Source of the DNA: Paraburkholderia lacunae
Lineage (GTDB): Bacteria > Pseudomonadota > Gammaproteobacteria > Burkholderiales > Burkholderiaceae
Assembly (NCBI RefSeq): GCF_003353175.1
Contig: NZ_QHKS01000023.1
Span: 1-64,000, forward strand
Length of the DNA stretch: 64,000 bases
Direction: 5' to 3'
Of this stretch, positions 9,008-17,715 are shown piece after piece (position 1 is the first letter of the stretch; every line of letters starts with the position of its first letter). The translations under genes and the position numbers were made by a program. The notes beneath the pieces were generated by a model, which made no database searches, was not told the DNA's origin, and saw nothing but the letters and a program-made list of their open reading frames with translations.

Positions 9008-10266
9008 GGGCGCAATTTGAAGCGGATGTAGTAGAGATTGACCGACGCAGCCGCCAGATAGCCGGCCGCGAGGCCCACCAGCGCGCCGTAAGCGCCAAGC
9101 CGCGGAATCGCCAGCAGATTGACGACGAACGCAACGGCCAGCGCGAGCAGCCACTTCGACAGCAACACGAACTTGGCCTGATATTTCAGCACGATCAGAT
9201 TGCCGATCGCTTCGATCCCCGCTGGCACGGAAAGCCACACGGCCCAGCGGAAAATCCCGATCGCGCCTTCATAGTCCGGCCCGAACACGTGGCGGATGAT
9301 GAACCCCGCCAGCAGATCGAGCACGAGCGCGCCGCTCACCATCAACGCGGCGGTCATCGCAGTGAGCCGCCACATATTGCGGCGCAGTTGCGCGGCGTCC
9401 TGCACGCGATAGACAAAGGCGGGCGCAATCGTCTGCGCGAGCATCAGCGCGAGCGTGATCCAGTTTTCGTTCAACTGCTGCGCGGCCGAATAACGTCCGA
9501 GGTCGGCGAAGGAGATCGCGCGTTCGAGCATCAGCCGGTCCAGTTTCAGGAACAGATACATACAGATCAGGCCAAGCCAGAACACCGTGCCCGCGCTCGC
9601 GAAGTGGCGAAACAGCGAACGGTCGAAGCGCCAGCCGAGCGTGCCGCCATGCCGGCGAACGTAATAGATCAGCAGCACGGCGCCGATCGCCGCGGATTCG
9701 ATCGCCCACAGCCAGCCGAAGCGCGCGGGCGTCGCCGTGGCGCGCACCAGCAGATAGACGAAGCCCGCTTTCAGCACCGCGGTGCTCATGCTGGTGAGCA
9801 ACTGCGGCTTGCTGTACGTCATGCTTTGCAGCCACGCATTGATCACGCCGACGAACGGCTCGCGAAACAGCATGGTGACCGCGAGGCCGGCGAGCATGGC
9901 GCCGACCAGCGGTTCGAAGACGTGCAGCGCGATGCCGAGCCACGTCAGCAGCAGCGCCGCGACCGATACGGCAAAGCGCAGCGCGAAGGCACTGCCGAGC
10001 ACGGTGCCGAGTTGTACCGGCGGCCGGCCGACGATGGTGGGAACCAGAATTTCCGCACCGCACACCCAGGTGATCGGCGACAGCACCAGCAGCAGCGTGT
10101 TCGCGTACTGCCATTTGCCGAAGGTGTCCGGCCCGAAGTAGCGCGCCAGCATGCCGCTGATCAGGATCGCCACGCCGATCTGCGTGAGCCGCTCCAGCCC
10201 GAGCCAGACGATATTGGTGAAGGCGCGCGTGACGTCGGGATTGGCGAAGCGTTTGAGCGTCAGCAT
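9004..10266 (-). CDS. Polysaccharide flippase (Wzx / MOP superfamily)
   Basis: About 420 aa from the ATG at 10266, with roughly 12 hydrophobic segments spread over the length, the usual Wzx architecture. The start of the conserved region is FTNIVWLGLERLTQIGVAIL. Such proteins flip undecaprenyl-linked oligosaccharide across the inner membrane. It is first in the minus-strand group and coupled to GT2 through ATGA. The start is uncertain: in-frame codons up to 30 residues upstream exist but encode an atypical Arg/Ala-rich segment. No Wzy polymerase or chain-length regulator is present nearby. Confidence 0.85.
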   Translation of the reverse strand: MLTLKRFANPDVTRAFTNIVWLGLERLTQIGVAILISGMLARYFGPDTFGKWQYANTLLLVLSPITWVCGAEILVPTIVGRPPVQLGTVLGSAFALRFAVSVAALLLTWLGIALHVFEPLVGAMLAGLAVTMLFREPFVGVINAWLQSMTYSKPQLLTSMSTAVLKAGFVYLLVRATATPARFGWLWAIESAAIGAVLLIYYVRRHGGTLGWRFDRSLFRHFASAGTVFWLGLICMYLFLKLDRLMLERAISFADLGRYSAAQQLNENWITLALMLAQTIAPAFVYRVQDAAQLRRNMWRLTAMTAALMVSGALVLDLLAGFIIRHVFGPDYEGAIGIFRWAVWLSVPAGIEAIGNLIVLKYQAKFVLLSKWLLALAVAFVVNLLAIPRLGAYGALVGLAAGYLAAASVNLYYIRFKLRP

Positions 10267-10596
10267 CCGCTTGCCGCTCGCCTTTCCGGTTGCGCGAATC
10301 GAGCGAGCGGCGCAAGCGTTGCAAGCCGCGCGGCGACAGCGCGCGTCATTGCCCACCTGGCCGACAGTCGCGGCAACTTTACAAAAGCAGGGCGTCTAAG
10401 CATTAGAATGGGCGTCTATTAGGGTAAGTCCGAAAAGCGCAATTATAAGTTGGAACCGGATCGCTTCCGGCAAGGGCGCATCGCGAGGTTGTACCGATCG
10501 GTTAATGGCCAGCTTATCGACTAGATAAGTGACCAATTTACCGATCAATCAGCGAAGCGTCGGTCAAAATTTTCCATTGCACGCAAGTGAGCCAAC
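10267..10596. other. Divergent intergenic region between flippase and phosphomannomutase
   Basis: 330 bp with no gene seen. It must hold promoters for both directions. Two small palindromes are visible: ACCGATCGGT (10493-10502), and CTTATC (10513-10518) with GATAAG (10524-10529), either of which could be an operator. No strong -35/-10 pair could be assigned. Confidence 0.4.
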
Positions 10597-11991
10597 ATGA
10601 TCTCCAAATCTATCTTCAAGGCGTATGACATTCGCGGTGTGATCGGCAAGACGCTCGATGCCGATGCCGCCCGTTCGATCGGCCGTGCATTCGGCAGCGA
10701 AGTGCGGGCGCAAGGCGGCGATGCCGTGGTGGTCGCGCGCGACGGCCGCCTGTCCGGTCCCGAACTGATCCAGGCGCTGTCGGACGGCTTGCGCGCGGCA
10801 GGCGTCGACGTGGTCAACGTCGGCATGGTGCCCACGCCGGTGGGTTACTTCGCGGCCAGCGTGCCGTTGCAGCTCGACGGCGGCGAGCGCCGCGTCGACT
10901 CCTGCATCGTCGTGACGGGCAGCCACAATCCGCCGGACTACAACGGCTTCAAGATGGTGCTGCGCGGCGCGGCGATTTATGGCGAGCAGATTCTCGCGCT
11001 GCATCAGCGCATCGTCGACGATAACTTCGCCACCGGCAGCGGCACGTACGCCGAGTACGACATCGCCGATACGTATCTCGATCGCATCGCGAGCGACGTC
11101 AAGCTCGCGCGCCCGATCAAGATCGTGGTCGACACCGGCAATGGCGTGGCCGGCGGCCTCGCGCCGAAGCTCTTCAGGAAGCTCGGCTGCGAACTGATCG
11201 AACTGTTCACCGAGATCGACGGCAACTTCCCGAATCACCACCCGGACCCGGCGCACCCCGAGAATCTCCAGGACGTGATCCGCGCGCTGAAGGAAACCGA
11301 CGCTGAAATCGGTTTCGCATTCGACGGCGACGGCGACCGTCTCGGCGTGGTCACCAAAGACGGCCAGATCATTTATCCGGATCGCCAGCTGATGCTGTTC
11401 GCCGAAGAAGTGCTGTCGCGCAACAAGGGCGCGCAGATCATTTACGACGTGAAGTGCACGCGCAATCTGGCCAAGTGGGTGAAGGACAAGGGCGGCGAGC
11501 CGCTCATGTGGAAGACCGGCCACTCGCTCGTGAAGGCGAAGCTGCGCGAAACCGGCGCGCCGCTGGCAGGCGAAATGAGCGGCCACGTGTTCTTCAAGGA
11601 CCGCTGGTACGGTTTCGACGACGGCCTGTACACGGGCGCGCGTCTTCTGGAAATCCTCACGCGCGTGTCCGATCCGAGCAAGCTGCTGAACTCGTTGCCG
11701 AACTCGCATTCCACGCCGGAGCTGCAACTGAAGCTCGAAGAAGGCGAAAACTTCGAGCTGATCGCGCGTTTGCAGCAGAACGCGAAGTTCACCGGCGCGG
11801 ACGACGTCGTGAAGATCGACGGCCTGCGCGTCGAATATCCGGACGGTTTCGGTCTGGCGCGTTCGTCGAACACCACGCCGGTGGTCGTGATGCGTTTCGA
11901 GGCCGATAACGACGAAGCGCTCAAGCGCATCCAGGAAGACTTCCGCCGCGTGATCCTCGCGGAGAAGGCTGACGCCAAACTGCCGTTCTGA
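10597..11991 (+). CDS. manB: Phosphomannomutase / phosphoglucomutase
   Basis: 464 aa, the AlgC-type length. The active-site serine is S109 in TGSHNPPDYNGFK. The metal-binding loop reads FDGDGDRLG, the sugar-binding loop GEMSGH, and the phosphate-binding C-terminal domain includes RSSNTTPVVVMRFE. It interconverts Man-6-P/Man-1-P and usually Glc-6-P/Glc-1-P, feeding ManC and, through UDP-glucose, GalE. It diverges from the polysaccharide group and is followed by a strong terminator, so it is probably monocistronic. Confidence 0.95.
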   Translation: MISKSIFKAYDIRGVIGKTLDADAARSIGRAFGSEVRAQGGDAVVVARDGRLSGPELIQALSDGLRAAGVDVVNVGMVPTPVGYFAASVPLQLDGGERRVDSCIVVTGSHNPPDYNGFKMVLRGAAIYGEQILALHQRIVDDNFATGSGTYAEYDIADTYLDRIASDVKLARPIKIVVDTGNGVAGGLAPKLFRKLGCELIELFTEIDGNFPNHHPDPAHPENLQDVIRALKETDAEIGFAFDGDGDRLGVVTKDGQIIYPDRQLMLFAEEVLSRNKGAQIIYDVKCTRNLAKWVKDKGGEPLMWKTGHSLVKAKLRETGAPLAGEMSGHVFFKDRWYGFDDGLYTGARLLEILTRVSDPSKLLNSLPNSHSTPELQLKLEEGENFELIARLQQNAKFTGADDVVKIDGLRVEYPDGFGLARSSNTTPVVVMRFEADNDEALKRIQEDFRRVILAEKADAKLPF

Positions 11992-12014
11992 CGGTTTGAG
12001 CGACGAAAAGCTGC

Positions 12015-12037
12015 GGGCGGTTCGAGTTGAACCGCCC
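12015..12037 (+). other. Perfect 9-bp hairpin after manB
   Basis: Arms GGGCGGTTC (12015-12023) and GAACCGCCC (12029-12037) with a 5-nt loop lie directly before the main terminator. Without a T-run it is probably an accessory RNA 3' stem. Confidence 0.4.
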
Positions 12038-12050
12038 GAGGCTGCCGCCG

Positions 12051-12088
12051 AACGCGGCGCGGGTTTCACTTACCGCGCCGCGTTTTTT
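12051..12088 (+). terminator. Rho-independent terminator of manB
   Basis: A perfect 12-bp GC-rich stem (12051-12062 with 12073-12084) closes a 10-nt loop and runs straight into a six-T tract (12083-12088), the classic intrinsic terminator. Confidence 0.88.
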
Positions 12089-12163
12089 CATGCCATTGAC
12101 ATGCGACGCGCTAAAATTGCGGTCCTCGTGAGAAAACGCCGGGCCGTCCGAAGTTTTGTCATT

Positions 12164-12202
12164 CCCCCTCGGGGGCCTGGCGCGAAGCGACAGGTTCGGG
12201 GG
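12164..12202. other. GC-rich compound hairpin upstream of waaC
   Basis: A run of C (12164-12168) can pair with G runs at 12171-12175 or 12198-12202, enclosing an inner stem CCTG...CAGG. It sits about 45 bases before waaC and may be a dispersed palindromic element or a leader structure. A genome-wide copy count would decide. Confidence 0.3.
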
Positions 12203-12246
12203 CTCTTTCAACGCATCTTCGGGCCGGATAGCCGGTTTTCCCACTC

Positions 12247-13248
12247 TTGAGCGTGCAAAAGATACTGATCGTGAGGGTGTCGTCATTGGGCGACGTCGTT
12301 CACAACATGCCGGTCATCGCCGACATCCGCCGCCGCCATCCGCAAGCGCAGATCGACTGGCTCGTCGAAGAAAGCTTCGTAGGGCTCGTGCAGCTCGTGA
12401 CCGGTGTGCACCGGGCGATTCCCGTGTCGCTACGGCGCTGGCGCAAGCGGCTCCTGGCGCTCGACAACTGGCGCGAGATCGGCGCATTCCGGCGTGCGCT
12501 CGCCGCCGAGCACTACGATCTCGTGATCGACTGCCAGGGGCTCATCAAGACCGCGTGGGTCGCGCGCATGGCGCGCGGACCGCTGGTCGGCCTCGCGAAC
12601 CGCACCGACGGCGCGGGCTTCGAATGGCCGGTGCGTTTCTTCTACGACAAGCGCGTGCCGATCGAGCCGCGCACCCATGTGGTCGAACGCACGCGCCAAC
12701 TGGTGGCCGCGGCGCTGAACGACCCGCAGCCGCAACCTACTGACGAAATCGATTTCGGCATCGATACCGGGCGCGCGGCGCTGGCTTTGTCGGAGGCGAA
12801 TCTGAACCTGCCGGTGCCGTACGTGGTGTTCGTCCACGCTACCTCGCGCGCCGACAAGCAATGGCCCGACGCCGCGTGGATCGAACTCGGTCAGTCTTTG
12901 GTGCGGCGCGGCGCGTCGATCGTGCTGCCGTGGGGCAGCGACGAAGAGCGCCTCACCAGCGAGCGGCTGGCGAAGGAATTCGGCGGCGCGGCGATCGTGC
13001 CGCCCAGGCTCCCGTTGCCGGCGGTGGTCGGCCTGATCGAAGGCGCCGCCGCGACAGTCGGCGTTGACACAGGTCTGGTTCACATTGCGGCGGCGCTGAA
13101 GCGGCCGACGGTCGAGTTGTACAATTTCGCCACCGCATGGCGCACCGGCGGCTACTGGTCGCCGAACGTCGTCAATCTCGGCACGGCCGGCAAGCCGCCC
13201 ACGCTGCAAGAAGTCAGGTCCGCGCTGGCCGGTTTCGGCCTGCTCTAA
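12247..13248 (+). CDS. waaC: LPS heptosyltransferase I (GT9)
   Basis: About 333 aa. The N-terminus ILIVRVSSLGDVVHNMPV is the signature of ADP-heptose:LPS heptosyltransferases, and GVDTGLVHIAAALKRPTVELY is the C-terminal nucleotide-sugar site. It adds the first heptose to Kdo2-lipid A on the cytosolic face. There is no in-frame ATG near the N-terminus: the start is TTG at 12247 or, two codons later, GTG at 12253 (giving MQKILIVR). Neither has a clear Shine-Dalgarno. It is followed by the Kdo hydroxylase and waaA on the same strand, forming an LPS inner-core group. Confidence 0.93.
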   Translation: MSVQKILIVRVSSLGDVVHNMPVIADIRRRHPQAQIDWLVEESFVGLVQLVTGVHRAIPVSLRRWRKRLLALDNWREIGAFRRALAAEHYDLVIDCQGLIKTAWVARMARGPLVGLANRTDGAGFEWPVRFFYDKRVPIEPRTHVVERTRQLVAAALNDPQPQPTDEIDFGIDTGRAALALSEANLNLPVPYVVFVHATSRADKQWPDAAWIELGQSLVRRGASIVLPWGSDEERLTSERLAKEFGGAAIVPPRLPLPAVVGLIEGAAATVGVDTGLVHIAAALKRPTVELYNFATAWRTGGYWSPNVVNLGTAGKPPTLQEVRSALAGFGLL

Positions 13249-13303
13249 TGCTGTAACGCGGCGTGCGCTTCGCCTTACGCTCCATCCGCTTTCAAGGGCG
13301 ACC

Positions 13304-14188
13304 ATGAACGAAACCCAGATCATCGAAGTAGCGAACGCTGACTGGCACGGACGCAATCTGTCCGTGCCGCGCGAGACGCTGCTCGCCGGCGTCGAACGCG
13401 GCAAGGTGCTGTACTTCCCGAACCTGCGCTTTGCGATCGAAGGCGGCGAGCACGCGTTGCTCGATCCGGCGCTCGCCGACCCGAGCCGCAAGAACATCAG
13501 CCTCGAACCGAATGGCGGCGCGCTGCACGGCGTGGCCGGCGACGCCGTCACGCAATCGGCGGTGCGCGCGTTGATCGCGCGTTACCAGGCCAACGCGCGC
13601 ACCCTGGTCGATGGGCTATTCCCCGAATACCACGGCAAGCTGCGCGTCGCGCCGACGAGCCTGCGGCTGCATCGGGTGGAAGGGCGCGAGACGTCGTGGC
13701 GTAAGGACGATAGCCGTTTGCACGTGGACGCCTTTCCGTCGCGGCCGAATTACGGCGAGCGCATTCTGCGCGTGTTCACCAACGTCAATCCGCATGGCGC
13801 ACCGCGCGTATGGCGCGTCGGCGAACCGTTCGAGGATATGGCCAAGCGCTTCCTGCCGCGCATCAAACCGCAGATGCCGGGTTCGGCGTGGCTGCTGAAT
13901 CTGCTGCACGTGACCAAATCGCCGCGTAGCGAATACGACCATCTGATGCTGAATCTGCACGACAGCATGAAGGCCGATCTCGAGTATCAGAAGTCGAGCC
14001 CGCAGGAGACCATGCCGTTTCCGCCTGGCAGCGTGTGGGTGTGTTTCTCCGACCAGACTTCGCATGCGGTGATGTCCGGCCAGTTCATGCTGGAGCAGAC
14101 CTTCTTTCTGCCGGTCAAGGCGATGGCGCAGCCGGACTGCGCGCCGCTCGGCATTCTCGAGCGCCTGAAGGGCAGGGCGCTGGTTTGA
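13304..14188 (+). CDS. kdoO: Kdo 3-hydroxylase (Fe(II)/2-oxoglutarate oxygenase)
   Basis: 294 aa. Matches KdoO, which hydroxylates Kdo of lipid A at C3 to give D-glycero-D-talo-oct-2-ulosonic acid (Ko), typical of Burkholderia and Yersinia LPS. The metal triad is readable as H140-V-D142 (LHVDAFP) and a distal H254 (QTSHAVMSGQ); R155 to F158 (RVFTN) and the C-terminal LEQTFFLP fit the double-stranded beta helix. It is soluble or peripheral and acts on the inner leaflet. It sits between waaC and waaA, 55 bases after waaC, so the context fits Kdo modification. Confidence 0.88.
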   Translation: MNETQIIEVANADWHGRNLSVPRETLLAGVERGKVLYFPNLRFAIEGGEHALLDPALADPSRKNISLEPNGGALHGVAGDAVTQSAVRALIARYQANARTLVDGLFPEYHGKLRVAPTSLRLHRVEGRETSWRKDDSRLHVDAFPSRPNYGERILRVFTNVNPHGAPRVWRVGEPFEDMAKRFLPRIKPQMPGSAWLLNLLHVTKSPRSEYDHLMLNLHDSMKADLEYQKSSPQETMPFPPGSVWVCFSDQTSHAVMSGQFMLEQTFFLPVKAMAQPDCAPLGILERLKGRALV

Positions 14189-14264
14189 GCGCCGCTGTCT
14201 TGTTCGATTGCGCTGTGAAACGTGCGCTTGCATCCGGATTCGCGCTCGAGCGTGCGGAGTCCCG

Positions 14265-15578
14265 ATGCTGAGGGCAATCTATAACGCGCTCTGGTGGATC
14301 GTCGCGCCGCTTGCCGTATTGCGCTTGCTGATCCGCTCGCGCAAGGAGCGCGGTTATCGCGAGCATATCGGCGAGCGTTTCGGTTCCGCGCGTGGCCGGC
14401 TGCCGGAAGACGATGCGCCGCTGATCTGGGTGCATGCGGTGTCGGTGGGCGAGACGCGCGCCGCGCAGCCGCTGATCGACGCGCTGATGAAGGCGCGGCC
14501 CGATGCGCGGATTCTTCTGACGCATATGACGCCGAGCGGCCGCGCGACCGGCGAGCAGACTTTCGGCGACCGCGTGTTGCGCAGCTATTTGCCGTACGAC
14601 ATGCCGCACGCGGTGCGGCGGTTCTTGCGGACGTGGCGGCCGTCGCTCGGTCTGGTGATGGAAACCGAAGTGTGGCCGACACTGATCGACGAATGCCGTC
14701 GCGCGGATGTGCCGCTCGTGCTGACCAATGCACGGATGTCCGCGCGTTCCTATAAGCGCGCTGCGAAGTTCGGCAACGCAACCCGGGGCGTGTTTGGCGG
14801 TTTTGCGCGCGTGCTGGCGCAGAGTCCGGCGGATGCGGAGCGGCTCACGGCGTTGGGCGCGCGCAATGTCGCGGTGCTCGGCAATCTCAAGTTCGATATG
14901 AACACGCCGCCGGAACTGGCGGCGCGCGGTCATGCGTGGCGTGCGGCGATCGGCGCGCGGCCGGTGTGGGTCGCGGCGAGTACTCGCGAAGGCGAAGAGG
15001 AACTCGTGTTGCAGGCGTTCGCCGCGCTCGGCATCGACGACGCGTTGCTGATTCTGGTGCCGCGGCATCCCCAGCGGTTCAACGAAGTGGCGGCGCTGGT
15101 CGAGAAAGCGGGCTTGCGCATCGAGCGGCGTTCGACCTGGGCGCCCGCGGCGACGGTGGCTTCGGCTGCTTCCGGCGCGGGTGGCGGCGTGCCGGCGTTG
15201 TCCTCGAATACGAATGTGCTGCTCGGCGATTCGATGGGCGAGTTGGGCGCTTACTATGCGGCGTCGGATCTGGCGTTCATCGGCGGGAGTTTGTTGCCGC
15301 TCGGTGGGCAGAATCTGATCGAGGCGTGTGCGGTCGGCGTGCCGGTGCTGATCGGACCGCACGTGTTCAACTTCACGCAAGCCACCGCTGATGCGGTCGC
15401 GGCGGGTGCCGCGGTGCAGGTGCAGGACCCGGCCGAGCTGGCGCGCGCGCTGCGCGAGCTGTTCGGCGACAAGGCGCGGCGGCTCGCGATGAGCGGCGCG
15501 GCCTCGGCGTTCGCCGCGCGCCATCGCGGCGCGACCGCGCGGACGGTGGATGTGTTGATGGCGTTGTTGCCGGAGTAG
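14265..15578 (+). CDS. waaA: 3-deoxy-D-manno-octulosonic acid (Kdo) transferase
   Basis: About 437 aa, GT30 family. The start MLRAIYNALWWIVAP provides the N-terminal membrane anchor. Then come IWVHAVSVGETRAAQPLI, TLIDECRRADVPLVLTNARM and ERLTALGARNVAVLGNLKFD, all typical of WaaA, and the C-terminal SLLPLGGQNLIEACAVGVP donor-site motif. It transfers Kdo from CMP-Kdo to lipid IVA. The ATG at 14265 has GGAG about six bases upstream; a TTG in frame 19 codons earlier gives an atypical Cys/Arg-rich extension and is rejected. Confidence 0.95.
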   Translation: MLRAIYNALWWIVAPLAVLRLLIRSRKERGYREHIGERFGSARGRLPEDDAPLIWVHAVSVGETRAAQPLIDALMKARPDARILLTHMTPSGRATGEQTFGDRVLRSYLPYDMPHAVRRFLRTWRPSLGLVMETEVWPTLIDECRRADVPLVLTNARMSARSYKRAAKFGNATRGVFGGFARVLAQSPADAERLTALGARNVAVLGNLKFDMNTPPELAARGHAWRAAIGARPVWVAASTREGEEELVLQAFAALGIDDALLILVPRHPQRFNEVAALVEKAGLRIERRSTWAPAATVASAASGAGGGVPALSSNTNVLLGDSMGELGAYYAASDLAFIGGSLLPLGGQNLIEACAVGVPVLIGPHVFNFTQATADAVAAGAAVQVQDPAELARALRELFGDKARRLAMSGAASAFAARHRGATARTVDVLMALLPE

Positions 15579-15639
15579 TGACTCGGGTGCCGCGCGTGTT
15601 GCGCTCGCCTTATCGGTTTGTGCGAGATGGGACCGAGAT

Positions 15640-15665
15640 GATGGCATTCCTGCTCGAATGCCATC
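15640..15665. terminator. Hairpin between convergent waaA and ureG
   Basis: Perfect 10-bp arms GATGGCATTC (15640-15649) and GAATGCCATC (15656-15665) with a 6-nt loop lie between convergent genes. No T-run follows, so it may act as an RNA end-stabiliser or weak bidirectional terminator. Confidence 0.4.
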
Positions 15666-15680
15666 CGGGCGAGTGAAGGC

Positions 15681-16325
15681 TCAAACCTTCAACAAGCCCT
15701 TCTTCTCGATAAATTTCACCACTTCATCCAGGCCGTCGAGCGCCTTCAGATTGCACATCACGAAGGGCCGCTCGCCGCGCATCTTCTTCGCGTCGGACGC
15801 CATCACATCGAGATTCGCGCCGACCATCGGCGCCAGGTCCGTCTTGTTGATCACCAGCAGATCCGACTTCGTTATCCCCGGTCCGCCTTTGCGCGGAATC
15901 TTCTCGCCGCCGGCGACATCGATCACATAGATCGTCAGGTCCGACAACTCCGGGCTGAAGGTTGCCGCGAGGTTGTCGCCGCCCGATTCGATGAACACGA
16001 TGTCCGCGTCGGGAAAACGCGTGAGCATGCGGTCGACGGCTTCGAGGTTGATCGACGCGTCTTCGCGAATCGCGGTATGCGGGCAGCCGCCTGTCTCGAC
16101 GCCCATGATCCGCTCGGCCGGCAGCGCGCCCGCCACCGTCAACAGGCGTTGATCTTCTTTCGTATAGATATCGTTGGTGATCGCGACGAGGTCGTACTGT
16201 TCGCGCATCGCCTTGCAGAGCATTTCGAGCAGCGTGGTCTTGCCCGAGCCGACCGGGCCGCCGACGCCCACGCGCAGCGGTGGCAGTTTCTTCGTACGGA
16301 GAGCGGCGTGATGAGGTGCGTTCAT
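15681..16325 (-). CDS. ureG: Urease accessory GTPase UreG
   Basis: 214 aa. SIMIBI-class GTPase: P-loop GGPVGSGKTT (22-31), Mg-binding and nickel-relay motif ETGGCPHTA (CPH metal site), ESGGDNLAA and the base-specificity motif NKTD. It powers nickel delivery and lysine carbamylation of the urease active site in the UreD-F-G complex. It is the last gene of the urease group. Confidence 0.97.
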   Translation of the reverse strand: MNAPHHAALRTKKLPPLRVGVGGPVGSGKTTLLEMLCKAMREQYDLVAITNDIYTKEDQRLLTVAGALPAERIMGVETGGCPHTAIREDASINLEAVDRMLTRFPDADIVFIESGGDNLAATFSPELSDLTIYVIDVAGGEKIPRKGGPGITKSDLLVINKTDLAPMVGANLDVMASDAKKMRGERPFVMCNLKALDGLDEVVKFIEKKGLLKV

Positions 16326-16346
16326 GATGGATCTGCTTGTATCTGC

Positions 16347-17027
16347 TTAAGAGCGAAAGAGCCGCGAGTATTGCGACTCGTGACGCGCCGACAAAATGCC
16401 TAATTGCGGCGCGAAGGTGTTGATGTTGTCCGCGGTGGTGGCCAGTGCGCGCGTGACGGCGGCGTCGATCGGCTCGCGCAACGCGACGATGATGCGTTGT
16501 CCGGCGAGCTGGCCGAGCGGCACCGCTTTCAACGCGGCGGCGGCCTGGTTCTCCACCCAGCTGAAGGCGTAAGCGGCGAGAGCGGCGTCGGGGGCCGCGT
16601 CGTGCGCGAAGGCGGCGAACGCAAAGGCCGTGGGTTGGGCCAACGGCGTGATCGACGCCAGGGTCGCGCGCCGTGCTGGATCGCCCCATTCCAGCGACAC
16701 GCACAACTGCCGCAACGACCAGCCCATCTGCTCCGTTTCGCGTCTCAATTCGGCCGACTCGCGGCTCGCGAGGAACTCGCTATTCGCTGCGGCCAGTCCC
16801 GCAGCATCGTGCGCGCGCCAGCGTTCGATCTGATGCGCCAGAAACGGCAGTTCGCCGTGCGCGAGCACCTCGCTCAAACCGCTCGCGATCCAGTCGCGTG
16901 CGGAATCGGCGTTGGTGATCAGCTGCGCTTCGATCGCGGCTTCGAGACCCTGCGAGTAGCTGAACGCGCCGATCGGCAGCGCCGGCGACGCGAGATGCAG
17001 CAGCGCCGTGAGTTCAGCGATGCGCAT
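16347..17027 (-). CDS. ureF: Urease accessory protein UreF
   Basis: 226 aa, all-helical scaffold linking UreD and UreG. Recognised by LLHLASPALPIGAFSYSQGLE near the N-terminus and RHESQYSRLFRS at the C-terminus. The open frame continues upstream through the antisense-like reading of the His-rich ureE tail (a Thr/Ser-rich segment), so the ATG at 17027 is chosen. It overlaps the end of ureE by 14 bases, which suggests coupled translation. Confidence 0.94.
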   Translation of the reverse strand: MRIAELTALLHLASPALPIGAFSYSQGLEAAIEAQLITNADSARDWIASGLSEVLAHGELPFLAHQIERWRAHDAAGLAAANSEFLASRESAELRRETEQMGWSLRQLCVSLEWGDPARRATLASITPLAQPTAFAFAAFAHDAAPDAALAAYAFSWVENQAAAALKAVPLGQLAGQRIIVALREPIDAAVTRALATTADNINTFAPQLGILSARHESQYSRLFRS

Positions 17028-17712
17028 GACGATGGTGATGCCCGTGGCCGCACGATTCGTCGTGGACGTGATCGCCGTGGTCGTGGTCGTGGTCGTGACC
17101 GCGCTCATGATCGTGGCCGTGCGCGTGGCCGTGCGCGTGGCTGTGGCCGTGCTCATGGCCGTGCTCATGGTCGTGATCATGCGAATGCTCATGACCGTGA
17201 TGCTCGTCGAACACCTGCTGCGCGATGGCGTAGTCTTCGGCGAAAGTCTCGTCGTGACCATGCTTGTGGCCGCCGCCGTACGCGCCGGATTCCGGCTGGA
17301 ACGGCATCGACACCTGATCGACCGTTGCGCCGATGCGCTTGAGCATATCGGCCAGCACCGGATCGTATTCGAGCTTCAGATAATCCGCGCCGACTTCGAC
17401 GGGCGTGTGGCGATTGCCGAGATGGTACGCGGCGCGCGTGAGCGTCAGCGCATCTTTGGCGCGGACGTACAGCACCGTTTCGGGCGCGGCCACGACGCGA
17501 ACCAAACCGCCGTCGTCGGCGACCAGCACATCGCCGTCGCGCAGCACCGTGCCGCGCGGCAGCAGCAGTGCGACCTCTTCGCCGTTATCGAGCGTCGCCG
17601 CGAGGCGGCTCTTGCGGCGCTCGTCGAAAGCGAGCGTCAGGGTCGGCGCGCGCTTCACCAGCACAGGTGCCAGCTTCAGATGCGGCGCAATCAGTTTGTC
17701 GATAGTGCGCAT
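17014..17712 (-). CDS. ureE: Urease nickel metallochaperone UreE with a long His-rich tail
   Basis: 232 aa. The N-terminal ~75 residues form the peptide-binding domain and the next ~70 the metal-binding domain, including the conserved GNRHTPVEV with its interface His. The tail from about residue 170 alternates His with Asp/Glu/Gly/Ala and contains about 29 His in its last ~60 residues, well beyond a minimal UreE (about 150 aa). Such tails bind several Ni(II) ions and act as a store. A single Cys (DESCGHGHHH) lies in the tail. It is four bases downstream of ureC. Confidence 0.95.
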   Translation of the reverse strand: MRTIDKLIAPHLKLAPVLVKRAPTLTLAFDERRKSRLAATLDNGEEVALLLPRGTVLRDGDVLVADDGGLVRVVAAPETVLYVRAKDALTLTRAAYHLGNRHTPVEVGADYLKLEYDPVLADMLKRIGATVDQVSMPFQPESGAYGGGHKHGHDETFAEDYAIAQQVFDEHHGHEHSHDHDHEHGHEHGHSHAHGHAHGHDHERGHDHDHDHGDHVHDESCGHGHHHRHAHR

Positions 17713-17715
17713 GGT

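Noticed and set aside
8995..10422. 475-codon plus-strand open frame opposite the flippase
   Set aside because: Mirrors the membrane protein's codon bias, giving a Gln/Arg/Glu-rich product without domains.
17060..17200. Short-period repeat GTGGTCGTG and similar, considered as a satellite
   Set aside because: It encodes the His-rich tail of UreE on the minus strand and is explained by that.
17028..17261. N-terminal extension of UreF with Thr/Ser/Met-rich sequence
   Set aside because: It is the out-of-frame reading of the His-rich ureE tail; real UreF starts at MRIAELTALL.
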